A DNA stretch of 64,000 nt, from NCBI RefSeq assembly GCF_000699445.3, contig NC_067198.1, positions 38,105,523-38,169,522 on the forward strand, in the 5' to 3' direction. A model generated the notes under the pieces. That model searched no databases and was not told where the DNA came from. It saw only the letters and a program-made list of their open reading frames with translations. Source of the DNA: Schistosoma haematobium (Eukaryota > Platyhelminthes > Trematoda > Strigeidida > Schistosomatidae). How positions within the stretch are numbered: the first letter of the stretch is position 1; each line of letters opens with the position of its first letter. Both the position numbers and the translations under genes were made by a program. Shown piece by piece: positions 22,682 through 34,411 of the stretch.

Positions 22682-23381
22682 CTGTACAGATTCAGTGGCT
22701 GGTATCTCGGTGTGAGAGGGACAAGTATTTGTTACAATGAACGTGGAGTAGACTTCGCTAACACAGTTGGAAAGTGTCTCAGCTTTTGCCCCATCTGATT
22801 AAGCTAGGAAATCTGAATTTTCATTTAACAGTAACGGGAGATTACCATCACTATGCTGTGTTCGCCGTTTAACAATCGTTTCGCATGTGTACGGCCATCA
22901 TATGCCAACTGTTGTTCATAAATAGTACGATGTTCAGCTATGGCCTTTTTACAGTAAAAAGCATAATCTCCTTTCTTCGGTATCTTGATGATGTGTCCTT
23001 CATTTCAGTCCGTCGGCACCTGTTTATCCTCTCAAATCTTCCTGAATAGAAGGTGGAGAGTGTTTTCAGTTACTTCTATGTCTGACTTTAGTGCTTTGGC
23101 TGGTATATTGTCACGTTATGCCCCTTTCCACAGTTAATCTGTCTGATAACCATCCTGATTTCTTCGATCGTTTACGGAGTGACATCTATGGGAAGGCTTG
23201 TAAGTGCTGCTTCTGCGTACGGTGGATTCAATGGAGCTGGTACATTCAAGAGCTGAACAAAGTGTTCTACTTATCTGTTCCCCTGTTCTTGAATCTCAGT
23301 GATTGTCGTATCTTCTTTGACCGTGCCTGGTCCTTCTGGCTTATTATGTCTCCCTGGTAGTTTCTCCGTGATATCACGTGA

Positions 23382-23687
23382 TTACCTCACATTTCCTTCT
23401 CTTGCAGCTTTTTCCACCGTCGTTGCTAGCTCTTTCACGTATTTCTGCTTGTCCGCTCTCATACTCTTCTTCACTTGTTTGTTTGCTTCTATGTATTTAG
23501 CTTGTGCTTGGACTTTCTCTGTTCGTGTTCGGCTGTTGTTAATTGCTGTCTTCTTGTTCTTCCTTTCTTTGATCTTGTCCAGTGTTTCTATAGAAATCCA
23601 TTCTTTATGATGATGCTTCTTGAGGCCCAGAACCTCTTGACACGTTGAAGTAAATGCTTCTTTGGTACCTTTCCAGTTTTCCTCCAT
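23382..23687 (-). pseudogene. RTE linker between endonuclease and RT
   Basis: 101 residues rich in Lys and Glu (HHHKEWISIETLDKI, KNKKTAINNSRTRTEK, ADKQKYVKELATTVEKAARE), typical of the RTE segment between the two enzymes. One frame away from the endonuclease pieces, so a frameshift lies near 23700. Confidence 0.8.
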
Positions 23688-23704
23688 ATTATTTTTTTCT
23701 TCCT

Positions 23705-24079
23705 TCAGTAGATCCGTAAGGCTTGGAACCCGTTGTTGAGAGCTATCTTGAATTCACTGAGTTTGTCAGTATCTCGAAGGAAGGCTGTATTGAACCTTTG
23801 TAATGCTGTTCTCCAGTTCTTCTTTAGCTTCAGTTTTAAATTGGCTACAACTAGGTGGTGATCTGAAGCTATGTCAGCTCTTCTCTTGGTTCTCACATCT
23901 TTCATTGCCCTTCGGAATCTTTTATTGATGCAAATATGATCTATCTGGTTCTCTGCAGTGTGGTCCGGTGAGATCCATGTAGCTTTGTGTATACGTTTGT
24001 GTGGAATAACCAGTCTGAGAATCTGTCCCCATTTTTGTTTTTCTATCCCAGTTAGTGTCGTCTCATGTGATATCTTCAT
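23705..24079 (-). pseudogene. RTE endonuclease, C-terminal fragment
   Basis: 124 residues with NQIDHICINKRFRRAMKDVR and the catalytic SDHHLVVA motif of APE-type endonucleases. Same frame as the N-terminal piece but separated by stops. Confidence 0.8.
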
Positions 24080-24304
24080 ATTCGGTGTTGGCCATTCCGA
24101 TTTCGGAGTTTTGGTTTCCTATCAGGATGGTGAAAACCTTTCTTGGGCACTTCACCATGATTGATTGATGTCTTTATTGTCGTCGCTGCTATCATTGGTG
24201 GGTGCATAAAATTGGATAACATTCATTGTGATCCCCTCCTTCTTTGTTTTGAATAATATTTTGATTATTCTAGATCCGTGAGACACCCATCCTATAAGTG
24301 CATT

Positions 24305-24508
24305 TCATGTTTCTTTAGATAGCATTATAGCAACTCCCAAAGTGTATGGAGCATCTTCCTCTTCGTGACCGGAGTACAGTAGCATCTCTCCTGTACCTAA
24401 TTTTTGCTGTTCAGCTTTATTCCAGTGGGTTTTGCTGATTTCGAACACTGCCAAGTTGTATCTCCCCACTTCCGCTGCTATTTGACTGGTTCTCTCAGTT
24501 TCCCACAT
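24305..24508 (-). pseudogene. RTE endonuclease, N-terminal fragment
   Basis: 67 residues starting MWETERTSQIAAEVGRYNL, then ISKTHWNKAEQQKL and LLYSGHEEEDAPYTLGVAIM, matching the start of RTE apurinic-like endonucleases that nick target DNA for reverse transcription. The next block continues in the same frame after stop codons. Confidence 0.8.
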
Positions 24509-24929
24509 TGTCCAAACATTTTATGTACCTATATCCTCTGTTGCTCTGATTATTAGAAGGGCAATCGGCCTCGTGATTTCCAAAGAATTTCGGTTTTTAT
24601 CCTGACGTGTCATAATTCTTCCTTTAACTCCCAGGGAACAGTTTAAATGGTTTAATTTGTTTGATGTGATTGGTGCTTTCTTTAGCAGGATTATTGTTTA
24701 CGGGATGCGATGGCTTGGGGCTGGGGCCAGCAGAAGCTCTAGAAGAGTTATAGGTGAAGTTAGACAGTTTCTAGTAATACTATAACGATAAACCTAATCC
24801 CAACATTGTAGATTTGTCATGATGCGACCACCTAATCAATAAGATTTTACATGGAAGTCCCATCATCGTCTACACTGACTTGTCCTGTTGTGACCATCAG
24901 TAATATGATGTCTAGAGCTTCTGAAGAAC

Positions 24930-25865
24930 ATATTTATATTGGAGATAGGACAATATATCTAATGTGAATAAAAGAGATAAGTTACGCAAGAATGAGCACT
25001 CCTTCAAGGCTGAGCCATGCCATCTTATACATATCTTCCCGTGTTCACCACTACAGACCTCCTCTCTGTGTTGCATAATGAGTGTCAATCTTTTCAGCAA
25101 TTATATGTTCAGCTTCCAGAATGGTGTGGTTAGGAACCAATATCGCTCAAAAAGTACTATGCAAAATAACTGCAAAAGGATTAAAAGGAGATTAACTTCA
25201 ATGTGGCAAGAGGTTCGGGGCTATAAGAGCCACCAGCATAAATAACGGAAGTCTAATGATACGCTTGGTAAAAAGGAGACGAAAATTAGCAACAGTCAAA
25301 CGGGAGCAGAAAAGGTCAAGTTACAGGTCAAGTACTCAGAGGCAGACAAGGAAGTGAGGATGAAAATTGGAGCCGGTAAGTAGAAACACGTGGAAGAACT
25401 GTCAATGAAGGTGGAGAAAGCTGTATATAAAAGAAATATGAGAAAAGTATACAATGCAATGAAGAAACTAATAGGAATATATAGTGATCTGGCGTGACTA
25501 ATCGAGTACAAAAAATAGAAACAATCATTTAGATTCAAGAACAGAGGAATAGATGGGTAGAGAACTTTGAAGAAAATCAACTTACTTGACTATGAGAAGT
25601 CATTTGACGGAGTGAATAGGAAATCCTTATGGAACCCTCTCCGAAACTACAGTGTACTGAGAAGTTCACCAACATCACTCAGAATTCATACGATGGACTG
25701 CACTGAAAAGGCGTGCATGGCAAACAGCTGACAGACAGAAGACTGCTCACTCTCCAGTCTTCTCTTTCCTCTGATGGTTGACTGAATTACGAAGACCACC
25801 ACATTTGAAGAGATCCTGATGAAGACCTACGCTACTATGAGGGGTAACCTGCGTAAGTAAGTAGG
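24930..25865 (+). mobile_element. RTE (SR2-like) retrotransposon, internally deleted copy
   Basis: Plus-strand remains of the same lineage: an RTE linker (SQTGAEKVKLQVKYSEADKE) and an RT block (LLDYEKSFDGVNRKSLWN, about 25580-25635) with many stops and a deletion between them. It faces away from the minus-strand copy at 22965-24765. Confidence 0.7.
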
Positions 25866-25918
25866 TAATCAATTAATTGAACAATAAAGTGAGTATTCAT
25901 TTTTGTAAACATTTCTCT

Positions 25919-26601
25919 TGTAATACTCCGTCACGGTTCTGCGTTGTGCAACAGTTTATTTAGCTGCTTTTGGCCAGTTAATTCACCTCCCACCAGAAAC
26001 GTTTCGTCAACATTATTATCAAAGGTGTTATACTGGGGTATATACAGTTATTTTTGGGCATTTATTTTTCAGCGACTGAGAGAAATCAATCACATGAGCT
26101 GACCATACTGTGCTTACATTGCCCAAAATCAATCATATCAAAACACAAGTTTTGTGTGTAATATATACGGTACTCAACAATACCGCTAAACCACTATAAG
26201 ATCAAAATTTTTTCTGTTACAAAGTAACTTATTGAGAATCAACAAGAATATTAACAACAACGGGGGGCCGAACTTCCATCTGCAGGGACTTAGTAGAGTG
26301 ATAAACACCTCCAGAATATGGTAAGAGAGCAACTACAACCACTCAATTCACATAATAACACTGTGTTCAACCAGGCAAGATCATGTTGTCATTGTTTGTA
26401 CATCACGCAACAAACATATGCAGCGATATATGCAAATGCTAACCGAAGTCAACGAATAAAAGTTTAGTGACAGAAGATTACGAAATATGAAAATATGATT
26501 GAACAAGTCCTCGATAAAAGTCAACATGAGACGTTCAAGAAATAACAACACTGTCAAGCAAAACAATATAAAGGGATTTTCAGAGCGCTGATTTTGTCAC
26601 A
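25919..26601 (-). mobile_element. Diverged solo LTR related to the BEL/Pao LTR
   Basis: About 683 bp, beginning TGTAATACTCC and ending TTTTGTCACA, against 686 bp for the intact BEL/Pao LTRs. It shares ATCAAAACACAA, ATCTGCAGGGA and AGGGATTTTCA blocks in the same order. No internal region or target duplication was seen. The orientation follows that of the BEL/Pao element. Confidence 0.5.
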
Positions 26602-26864
26602 GGGGACATGGGGACTGTGGTTCGTCTAAGTTCGGATATGTATTTGACGTAATCAAATTTAAAATTTGTGTGAAGTAAAAGGATGAAGGAACAAATAAAA
26701 TAATGAAATTGCATAAAATACATGTGAAAGTTAAAACAAGGGTTATATTCACAGAGTTTTCGAGAAGATAGTTTCGGAGAGATTCATGAGTGACTCTTCC
26801 CAAGACGATTGCTACTACAGAGAACACAAAGACTGATCGATAGACAGAACCTATAATGTTTCGA

Positions 26865-27310
26865 ATTATTTGAATTGTAGTACGAACTAAGAGTCCCAGA
26901 AATAACGCAACTGAATCAAGAAGTACTAGATAAGCACAAACGAATGTACTGTATTTAGAATTCAAAATCGAGCATTCAACAAGTACAAAGGTATCATTAG
27001 TTCATTCAAACACCACAGAACCCTCAATCTTATTGGCTTCTCATGAAAAGGGTTTAGATTCATATTTGTTACAGGTAGTTTACTCTCAGTAACTGAATAC
27101 TCGAAGTAAGTAGAAAAATAGGAAAAATATGTATAAGTGATGATTAGGAGTATTTGAATTATTGTAAGAACTAGGAATCCCAAAAATAACGCAACTTAAA
27201 CGAGAAATACTAGATGAGCACGAACGAACGTATTGTATTTGGAATTCGAAATCAGGTGAATACCAAGTACAAAGGAATCAGTAGTTCATACGAACACCAC
27301 AGTATGACCA
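26865..27310 (+). repeat. Two direct copies of a ~160-bp repeat
   Basis: Copy 1 (about 26865-27020) and copy 2 (about 27150-27305) share TTTGAATT, AACGCAACT, GAATTC(A/G)AAATC, AAGTACAAAGG and CACCACAG in order. A third, inverted copy lies at 37030-37185. No family name is assigned. Confidence 0.65.
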
Positions 27311-27779
27311 TTCCCTTAGAACTCAGCTGGATTCATGCAAACGACCAAATTTACGTGATTTCAATTAGCCTCTGATCTCTTCAGTTTTCAAGCGAATAAA
27401 ACCGCTATGTATATGTTACTGTGAAAAGATCGGGGTGTATGTGAATGGGTAAGTATATATGGTTAAGAGTTACATTGGAATACCCCATCTTTATTGTGAA
27501 AGTTATGTCTCTTTAAAAAATTGCGACCTGGAATTTTCAGTCTCGAACAAATTTTTCTCCGTAAATATATAAGTTACCGTAGCTTGCCGTATATTTAGTC
27601 AAATGAACTGGATTATTTGTTCCTTCACTGTATTAACATGAAAATGCAGACGCAATTAAGATAGGAAGCAAGTCAAACCAATTCAATGAAATCTATTAAA
27701 GTTGTCCCAACGTTAACAATTTATGGTAATATTAGTATGATATAGACCATGTAACCAGTGTTACTGATTCAGGACTCAA

Positions 27780-28308
27780 TTCTTCGATATCCTAACAGCC
27801 TAAAAACTGGTAAGTCGCTAGGTCCTAACAATCTATAGCGTTTGTTGACATGTAAAATTCTTGGACTCAGCAAGCTTCCTGTTTCACTAACTTTTTAGTG
27901 GCTCGTAAAAAATGGTGCGCTCTTAAGGATCAAAAGTTAACTGTAGACGTAGACCCCAGAAAAGCTTTTTACGAAGTAACGCACAACCGGCTGTAATATA
28001 AGCTACGAAGGGTCGGGGTTAGAGGCAATCTATTGATGTGGATAAAAGACTTCTTAGTTGGGCGCCGACAAAGTACGGGTGAACTCCAAGTGGTCTAGCC
28101 GGAAAACTGTGCTTAGTGGAGTGCCCCAGGGTACAGTTTTGGGGCCAGTGTCATTCCTCGTATATATAAATGACCTTCCTCGTCTACTATAATCATCAGT
28201 CAATGTACGCTGACGATGTCAAGATATGGAGAGCGATACGAAGTAAGGGTGATAGCTTAGAACTTCAAAATAACCTGGAGAAATTATCTGAATGGTCTCA
28301 AACCTGGC
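27780..28308 (+). mobile_element. CR1-like non-LTR retrotransposon copy B, left part
   Basis: Broken RT frames in order: [65 protein letters not shown], then YADDVKIW after the same frameshift as in copy A. The sequence stops at ACCTGGC (28302-28308), where the BEL/Pao element is inserted, and resumes at 35098. Confidence 0.88.
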
Positions 28309-28994
28309 TGTAACGACCGAACAGCCAATATTCGATTGGAACAACGGACTGACGAACCCAAAATTTATTCGATTAGACCAGACCAAGTTTCTCTGTATAG
28401 CTCACAACGCGTCTTTGAGATACTCGTATTATATTATATCAAAACACAAACTCTGTGCTCAATATAAACGGTTCTAATTAAGAAAACAGAACAAATTACG
28501 TCAAAAATACAAAATACCTCAAACGGTACAGCCTGTGCTATACAGTCAGAAGTTTCTCTAACGCAAAGTAGCGCGCTAAACAATGAAAGAGACAGTTAAT
28601 ACTAAAGGGTTTGATACCTGAGAATCAATACAAATATTCCCAATAAGATGGGATCAAATATCTATCTGCAGGGATTGTAGCAATTCTCCCAAGCAGACAG
28701 TCAGAAGGTTAACAGTCACAAACTGAACCACGCCGTGACCTTGAGCTTAGTCAAACACGACCTTACTGTCAATGGTCCGGCAACATGCAATAGAAAATTA
28801 GGTAACAAAAAATAAGTCTTTAATCAAAATCACGTAATAAAGGCTCAAACGGGGAAGACTGAAGAACAAAAGACAAGGTTAAACGAGATCGGAACAAAGG
28901 TTGGAATACACAAAAGGGAGAAGGAACAAATAAATGAAAATACTGTTCGACAAAAAAGCTGCAGAGGGATTTTCACTGTCCTCTTTCCGTTACA
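28309..28994 (-). repeat. BEL/Pao 3' LTR (left copy)
   Basis: 686 bp, ends TGTAACGACC and CCGTTACA as written on the plus strand. It differs from the right LTR by an A/T change in CAAAA(A/T)AGC and a C/T change in CTGT(C/T)CTC near the right end. The element-internal side reads GGGGGCCAG on the minus strand, a short purine-rich run before the LTR. Confidence 0.95.
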
Positions 28995-29136
28995 CTGGCC
29001 CCCAAAATCCTTCCAGCTACGCAAAGACACCTTAGAATACATTTTTGTCATGGCTCTCTTTACTAACTGCTCTATATCAATGGGAAGCGCAGGACTTACA
29101 ACAGTACGCCTGTACTTCCATAAACCTAACCTACAA

Positions 29137-30542
29137 TTACTCGGCTCCCTCTAGAAGGCAGAGCTTTCGCACATCTCTTCTTACTACCCCTTCTCCCATA
29201 CGCACCATCACTGTTCTTACCAACCCATCTCTATCTGTCTCGCACTTATCGACTCGTCCCATTGGCCATGAGCTCCGAGTAGTTGCATCGTTAGCCACTA
29301 GAACTACATCCCCTTCCTTTAAGTTTCTGTGTTTGCAAAACCATTTCTGCCTCACTTGCAGTAAGGGGATGTATTCTTTCATCCATCGACGCCAGAAGGT
29401 GTTGGCTAAACAATTCACCTGTCTCCATCGCTTTGAATACCTATCCGCAATACTACACTCCATCCCTAAACTATTACGGTCTTTTAGTAATAACAAAGTG
29501 TTTGGCGTGAGCGCCAAATCATCCTTATCATCTGATGTCACAGGAACGATTGGGCGGTTGTTTAAAATTCGTTCTATCTACACAAAATAAGTTGCTAAAC
29601 TGTCATCGTGTTAGGTTTGCCCGTTAGAAATAGGTAGTAATATCCTCCGAACAGACCGTATTAATCTCTCCCAAACTCCGCCTCGATGGCTAGCTAGTGG
29701 GGGGTTGAAATGCCAGCGTATACCTTTCGATGCTGTTAAGTCGTTTATTCTATGCTTGTCCCACACACTCACATTAGCTCGCAATTCGGAAGAAGCCCCG
29801 ACAAAGTTAGTACCATTGTCGCTATAGATTTCCTTAGGAGTCCCTCTCCTTCCTATGAAACGTATTAAAGCCATTATAAAAGCATCAGTACTCAAATTGA
29901 AAGCTACTTCCAAGTGTACGGCGCGCGTTTGGAGACACGTAAATAGGCATCCATATCTTTTTTCCTTACTTCTTCCCCGACGAACTACCAGCGGCCCGAA
30001 ATAGTCTATCCCTACGGAGAAGAAGCAGAACCAGCCTTGCTGAACTCGACATTCGGGGAGAGGTGCCATCATCTGTTGGCCCAAAGTGGCCTTCGCACGT
30101 ATACACCTCACACATCTACCTATTACTCGTTTAACTGCACTGGTTCCTTTAACAATCCAATAATTTCGTCGTATGGCAGCACTTGCGATGCCCCGGTGTG
30201 ACCTTCTAGGTGGTGGTAGTGTCTAATAATTAGTTCTGTTACGAAGTGATGGCTGGATAAGATTACCGGATGTCTGACTGCCAGTGGATAATCCGAGTAA
30301 TTTAATCGTCCTCCGACACAAAGCAATCCATCGATTAGCGTAGGTGAAAGATTTTTTTGCTCTTTTATATCAGTTGCGCTTACGCCATTGCATCGAGACA
30401 CCTTTACTGCTTCTCCATACACTTCCTTTTGCACTAAGGCTAATACCTTGTGTTTAGCTGCATCCAATTCATCAACTGACAGATAGCCCACACTTAGGGA
30501 CCTGTCATCGTGATGGGAGTACATGATGGTTAAATAGGTCAC
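29137..30542 (-). pseudogene. BEL/Pao integrase region
   Basis: The first part (30542-about 30175) is in a shifted frame and ends near the zinc-binding HHLEGHTGASQVL. A second frameshift restores the main frame at RRNYWIVKGTSAVKRVIGRC. The catalytic residues then appear: D in SVGIDYFGPL, D in YSDNGTNF and E in GGVWERLIR. Two more stops (TAA at 29613-29611 and TAG at 29580-29578) precede the C-terminal domain (LKDRNSLGMEC to 29137). Integrase is present in all its parts but cannot be made as one protein. Confidence 0.9.
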
Positions 30543-30544
30543 GT

Positions 30545-31160
30545 ATCTTCTGAGCCATGCTACCGCTTTAATCAGCTTTATCCAATTTGAGTGATATAGC
30601 AGAATTGGACTTAAGCTGTTTTAGCGCAACTGCGTTGGTCGTGTGACATCTTTTAAATTCAACATTTTCTGGGGGGTTTTCGCACATAAGCGTTAGTGTT
30701 CCTACAGACTCCCTCTTCCTTAAGAAGGAAGGACCCTCAACCCAGTTCTTTAAATCTAGCTCCTTCCGTATACCTCGTGATGTCCAGTCAGCAGGATTTT
30801 CATTGGATTCGACGTGCCCCCACTGGTCCACAGATGTTGAATGATGAATAACAGCCAGACGATTAGCCACAAACGTGGAATACCTACTCTCTTTATTTTT
30901 TACATAGTACAGAACTATCATAGAATCCGTCCAGAAGTGAGTCTTGTCAAACACCTGAGGAAGGTTCCTATTTAAAACTTCCCCCATTCTAGCACTCAAT
31001 ACTGCCGCTGCTAGTTCCAGTCTAGGCACAGTTACCTATTTTATAGGTGCCACTCTAGACTTACTATAGAGTAAAACGCTGTATGGTGCTTGGTGCTTAG
31101 GGATGGTCCACGAGTAAGCTACCGCACCGTAACCAGATTCGGAGGCGTCACAAAATAAAT
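30545..31160 (-). pseudogene. BEL/Pao RNase H region
   Basis: ELHLFCDASESGYGAVAYS opens the RNase H fold, then PRLELAAAVLSARM, THFWTDSMIVLYYVKNK and NPADWTSRGI supply the remaining acidic positions. A TAG (31038-31036) interrupts it, and a frameshift follows near 30575 where the homologous reading switches to LIKAVAWLRRYVTYL. Confidence 0.88.
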
Positions 31161-32547
31161 GCAACTCAATCACCTTAAAGTTCTTTCGGTTTCCATTTAT
31201 AATGCTTCGAGGAACACTGATCATTCCAAGCCTCCGCACAAACGTGACCCATTCGTTCCACGAGGACACAACACTATCAATCGGAGGCTGGTCCCAACCG
31301 ATACGCGTTTTACAAAGATTCTGTAAGAGTTGTTTAGCAGGAAGATATATTGGAGCTATTAGGCCCAGTGGATCGAAAACAGATGAAATGGTGGATAGTA
31401 TTCCTCTTCTAGTCGGAGTTTTTTCCCCTGGATCAAAACGAAAATTAAAAGCATCGCGTGTGGTGTCCCATTCAATCCCGAGGGCTCGATGTGTCGGCCC
31501 TTGATTCAGAGACATATCAACAATCGCTTCCATACTATCAGATTACGGAAAAACTTTCCTTACCATTTCCGAGTTAGTCACCCATTTTTTCAACTTGAAA
31601 CCTCGAGCCATCAATTCATTTAGTTGCACTACAAAACTTTTTGTATCTTCATCATTGGGAAAGGACACTGGGCAATCATCCACATAAAAGTTGTTCAGTA
31701 CCGATTCCCCTACGCTGCTATCACAGTCACTGGAGAATTTTTGAGCCGTCTTCATCAATGCAGAGTTTGCACAGAAGGGTGAGAATATTGCCCCAAAAGG
31801 GTGTGATGTCATCTGATACTCCACCGGTTCCTTCTCGATATCACTCTTCGGCCACCAAAGGAAAGGTAGCACTCCACAATCGGGCTTCGAGACCTTTACT
31901 TGCATGAACATTTCTTCCACATCCGCGGAGACGGCAACCGGTCCCCTGCGGAAACGTAACAGGATCCCAACTAAACATGCTGTAGTATCTGGACCTTGGT
32001 AGAGGAGGTCATTCAAAGATTTACCAGCCACCTTAGCAGCACAATCCAATACCACTCTCACTCTGCTTGGTTTTCTGGGGTTAATCACTGCATGATGGGG
32101 CAAGTTCCCTTTTGAACGATAACCCGGACCGAGTTGCATACCTGGAACCACAACCGCATACCCTTTGTCAATCGTCTGCTGCATGGCACAAGTTTAGCTT
32201 TCCCGAAAGTCCTTATTGCATATGAGTTTACGTCTTAGACTTTCTAATCTTCGTCTAGCTAGATCATAGCTACCGGAGACTACATTTCTCTCCACCCTCC
32301 AAGGTAAAGGAACAATCCAATGACCCTCGTCAAAATAAGTGTCGCGCTCCACTATGCCAACTGCTTTCAAGTCATTTAAAGATAATGCTTTATCGGAGGA
32401 GTGCACGTCAGCAAATTCGTAGTTATATATTTCCTTTAACTGCTCTACAGGGTTGTCAGATTGAGAAATATAATTTACCATCCTTTTACTGTTTTTGCTA
32501 AAGCCTGCCGGTCCAAACAGAACCCATCCTAGGAGTGTCCTAATAGC
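31036..32547 (-). pseudogene. BEL/Pao reverse transcriptase region
   Basis: One continuous frame interrupted by TAA at 32196-32194 and 31545-31543 and ended by TAG at 31038-31036. Blocks in order: AIRTLLGWVLFGPAGF, WIVPLPWR, KGNLPHHAVINPRKPSRVRV, VAVSADVEEMFMQVKV, a catalytic YVDD in NNFYVDDCPVSF (near 31700), FKLKKWVTNS, ALGIEWDTTRDAFNF and SSVFDPLGLIAPIYLPAK. The RT copies element RNA to DNA. The catalytic motif is intact but the three stops prevent full translation. Confidence 0.92.
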
Positions 32548-33243
32548 TTATGGGCTTTTTCTTCCACCCAATCTTTGATCTAGGACCCAATGCGCTTCAG
32601 GCACGTCACAACCAATAAGCAACATAACTTCACCATCCACTGATTCTGTCCAGGGTAAGTCAATAAGATGAGGCAATTTCTTGGCGCTGTCCTTCACAGG
32701 TACTCTTGGTCGATGCACCGGCAAATCTTCTACTACAACAGCCTGTTCAATACATATACATTCGTCTCCGTTCAATGAGTAAGCTTTAAAGGCTTTAGTG
32801 GTCGATCTGCTTAACTTATTTCCGTTGACCGCTTTGATGGTAATCGACGCACTACCTGATGATAATCCTAAACGTCGTACGGTACTTAACTTGATTAGGG
32901 TTGTATCTGAGCCATTGCCTAGAAGCGCATATCCAGAAACTTCCTTGTCCCCAGCTCTAAGGTGTACAGGGATCAGACCCAGAAACACATCCTCTTTTAA
33001 TGACTCTGTGTACCCACAATGACTTTCTTTTAAGCACTCACTCGAACCACTCTGAACTCGGATGGTTTTATGCAACGATGGGTGATGCCGATCCCGACAA
33101 CCTTCGACAGTACACACAACACGATCTTTACAATCCACAGATCTGTGGCCCCTTCGAAGACAACATAAACACAAGCCTTTTTCTCTTGCTTTTGCCCACT
33201 TATCGTTGGCCGCTAAGGTTGAAAACTGGAAACATTTATCCAC
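32548..33243 (-). pseudogene. BEL/Pao zinc knuckle and aspartic protease region
   Basis: Continues the gag frame after the TGA. It has the knuckle CCLRRGHRSVDC and a second Cys/His cluster. The protease part reads ALLGNGSDTTLI at the place where the family has its catalytic Asp-x-Gly, so the catalytic aspartate is replaced by glycine. PHLIDLPWTE and LLIGCDVPEAHWVLDQRLG follow, typical of the BEL/Pao protease-RT linker. It ends in TAA at 32550-32548, again with the frame open downstream. No ATG opens this piece. Confidence 0.88.
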
Positions 33244-33258
33244 ACTATGAGTTTCTCC

Positions 33259-34371
33259 TCATATAACACAAGGTGACTTGCTAACGATTTTACCGAACGA
33301 CAAACCTTGTGTGGAACAAGCCACCTTGCTTGCAACTCGTTTACTAGCAGTTGCAATCTGTCCGAATCTGCTAAGCAAAATTTCCGCTCTATATGACACA
33401 AATTCTGTTAACTCAGCAAAAGTAGGCTCTCTTCCACTTAGTGTTACCTTTCCTACTGTCTCAGCCCATCTCGTCTGTAAAACCGTGGGCAACTTCTTTA
33501 CTATACTTTCTATTGTCACTACGGAGTTGAGATCCGCCGAATAATCCATTTGTTCTAAGGTTATAGAACAGTTTTCCATCCTTATCGCTAGTCTAGATAG
33601 ACTTTCTACGTCATTATGCGCAATATCAGGACCTTCAGTTAAATCTTTCATCAAAGCCCGACATATTTCGTGTGTCCTACCGAACAACCGTTTCAATATA
33701 TCGCACGCTCTACGATAACCCGACGATGGTGGAAGCATTATGCATTCCTCTATGGCCTCTCGAGCCTTGCCTTTACAATAATGTAACAAGTACAAGAGCC
33801 GTTGACCATCGTCTTCGACCTTGGAAACCGCATATAAATCAAATTTTCTGATAAATTTCCAGTATTTAGCTGGTTGTCCATCAAAGGTACTTAGCTCTAC
33901 CTTTGTACGTTCAAGACCTACACTTAGAGATTCCAAGGTCACTTCCTTCTTCTTCGTTCCTGGATAATCCAGCAGTTTTGACTTTTCTGGAGACTTTATC
34001 CTAAGGTCATGAGAAGGACTTACGAACCTGTGAACGTGCTCCTTTTCTCTGTCATCACAGTTAGAAACAGAAGATAACTTACTGCATGTGCTTTCGTTCA
34101 GCCTTAACGACCCAAAATCTCTCTGGAAACACAGTAGTTGTTTCCTCTGTCTATCTTTCAAGTCTTTCATTTCTAATAACCGTCTTTCTTTCAACTCTGC
34201 TAAGGTAATCCTAGAGCTAACTTTACTACGTCTACTTACTAAACTAACATTAGAGCCATGACATGAAAATGCATCTAATTTGACTTGCCGTACATTTGGA
34301 GGTGCATCCGATTGCATTTCTCCGTGGCCCAATGCCAAGTTTTCGTTGGCCTCATTGCGCTTTCCAGGCAT
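33259..34371 (-). pseudogene. BEL/Pao gag region
   Basis: The frame is open from inside the LTR, and the first ATG in the internal region is at 34371-34369 (MPGKRNEANE). A charged coiled-coil-like stretch (LAELKERRLLEMKDLKDRQRKQ) is followed by a gag core of the BEL/Pao type: VELSTFDGQPAKYWKFIRKF, LLYLLHYCKGKAREAIEECI, YRRACDILKRLFGR and FAELTEFVSYRAE. The frame ends in TGA at 33261-33259, which falls at a cysteine position of the first zinc knuckle; the same frame is open again immediately after. Gag would form the particle core. Confidence 0.9.
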
Positions 34372-34411
34372 TCCAGAATTTGTCACTTGAGATCGCTGTT
34401 CGTTTGAGAAC

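Larger units (their letters stand above)
20905..22960 (-). mobile_element. CR1-like non-LTR retrotransposon, truncated and broken
   Basis: Minus-strand reverse transcriptase remains in order: LGPDWFHSQLL and SHRPVSLTSIVVKFLEKTI (22681-22268), GIPQDTILGPLLFLL, LLFADDVKIWRTI and HKYIGVMISHDLKTTKHC (22130-21690), then PTHVRSHLE and LSKLPYDERL in broken frames, and a C-terminal RSRTNYRHNFYSLRV (to 20917). The FADD catalytic motif is kept but frames change at least twice. It is a different, more diverged copy than A and B. The right border joins an RTE copy near 22962-22978. Confidence 0.85.
22965..24765 (-). mobile_element. RTE (SR2-like) retrotransposon, 5' two-thirds, broken
   Basis: Reads right to left: 5' leader (24765-24510, with the block shared with 6700), APE-type endonuclease (24508-23705), linker (23687-23382), then the start of reverse transcriptase in broken frames (KIPKKGD near 22975). 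It stops inside the RT and runs straight into CR1-like sequence. RTE elements encode one ORF of endonuclease plus RT. Confidence 0.85.

Noticed and set aside
29045..29590. 181-residue plus-strand frame
   Set aside because: Antisense to the BEL/Pao integrase C-terminal region; the homology is on the minus strand.
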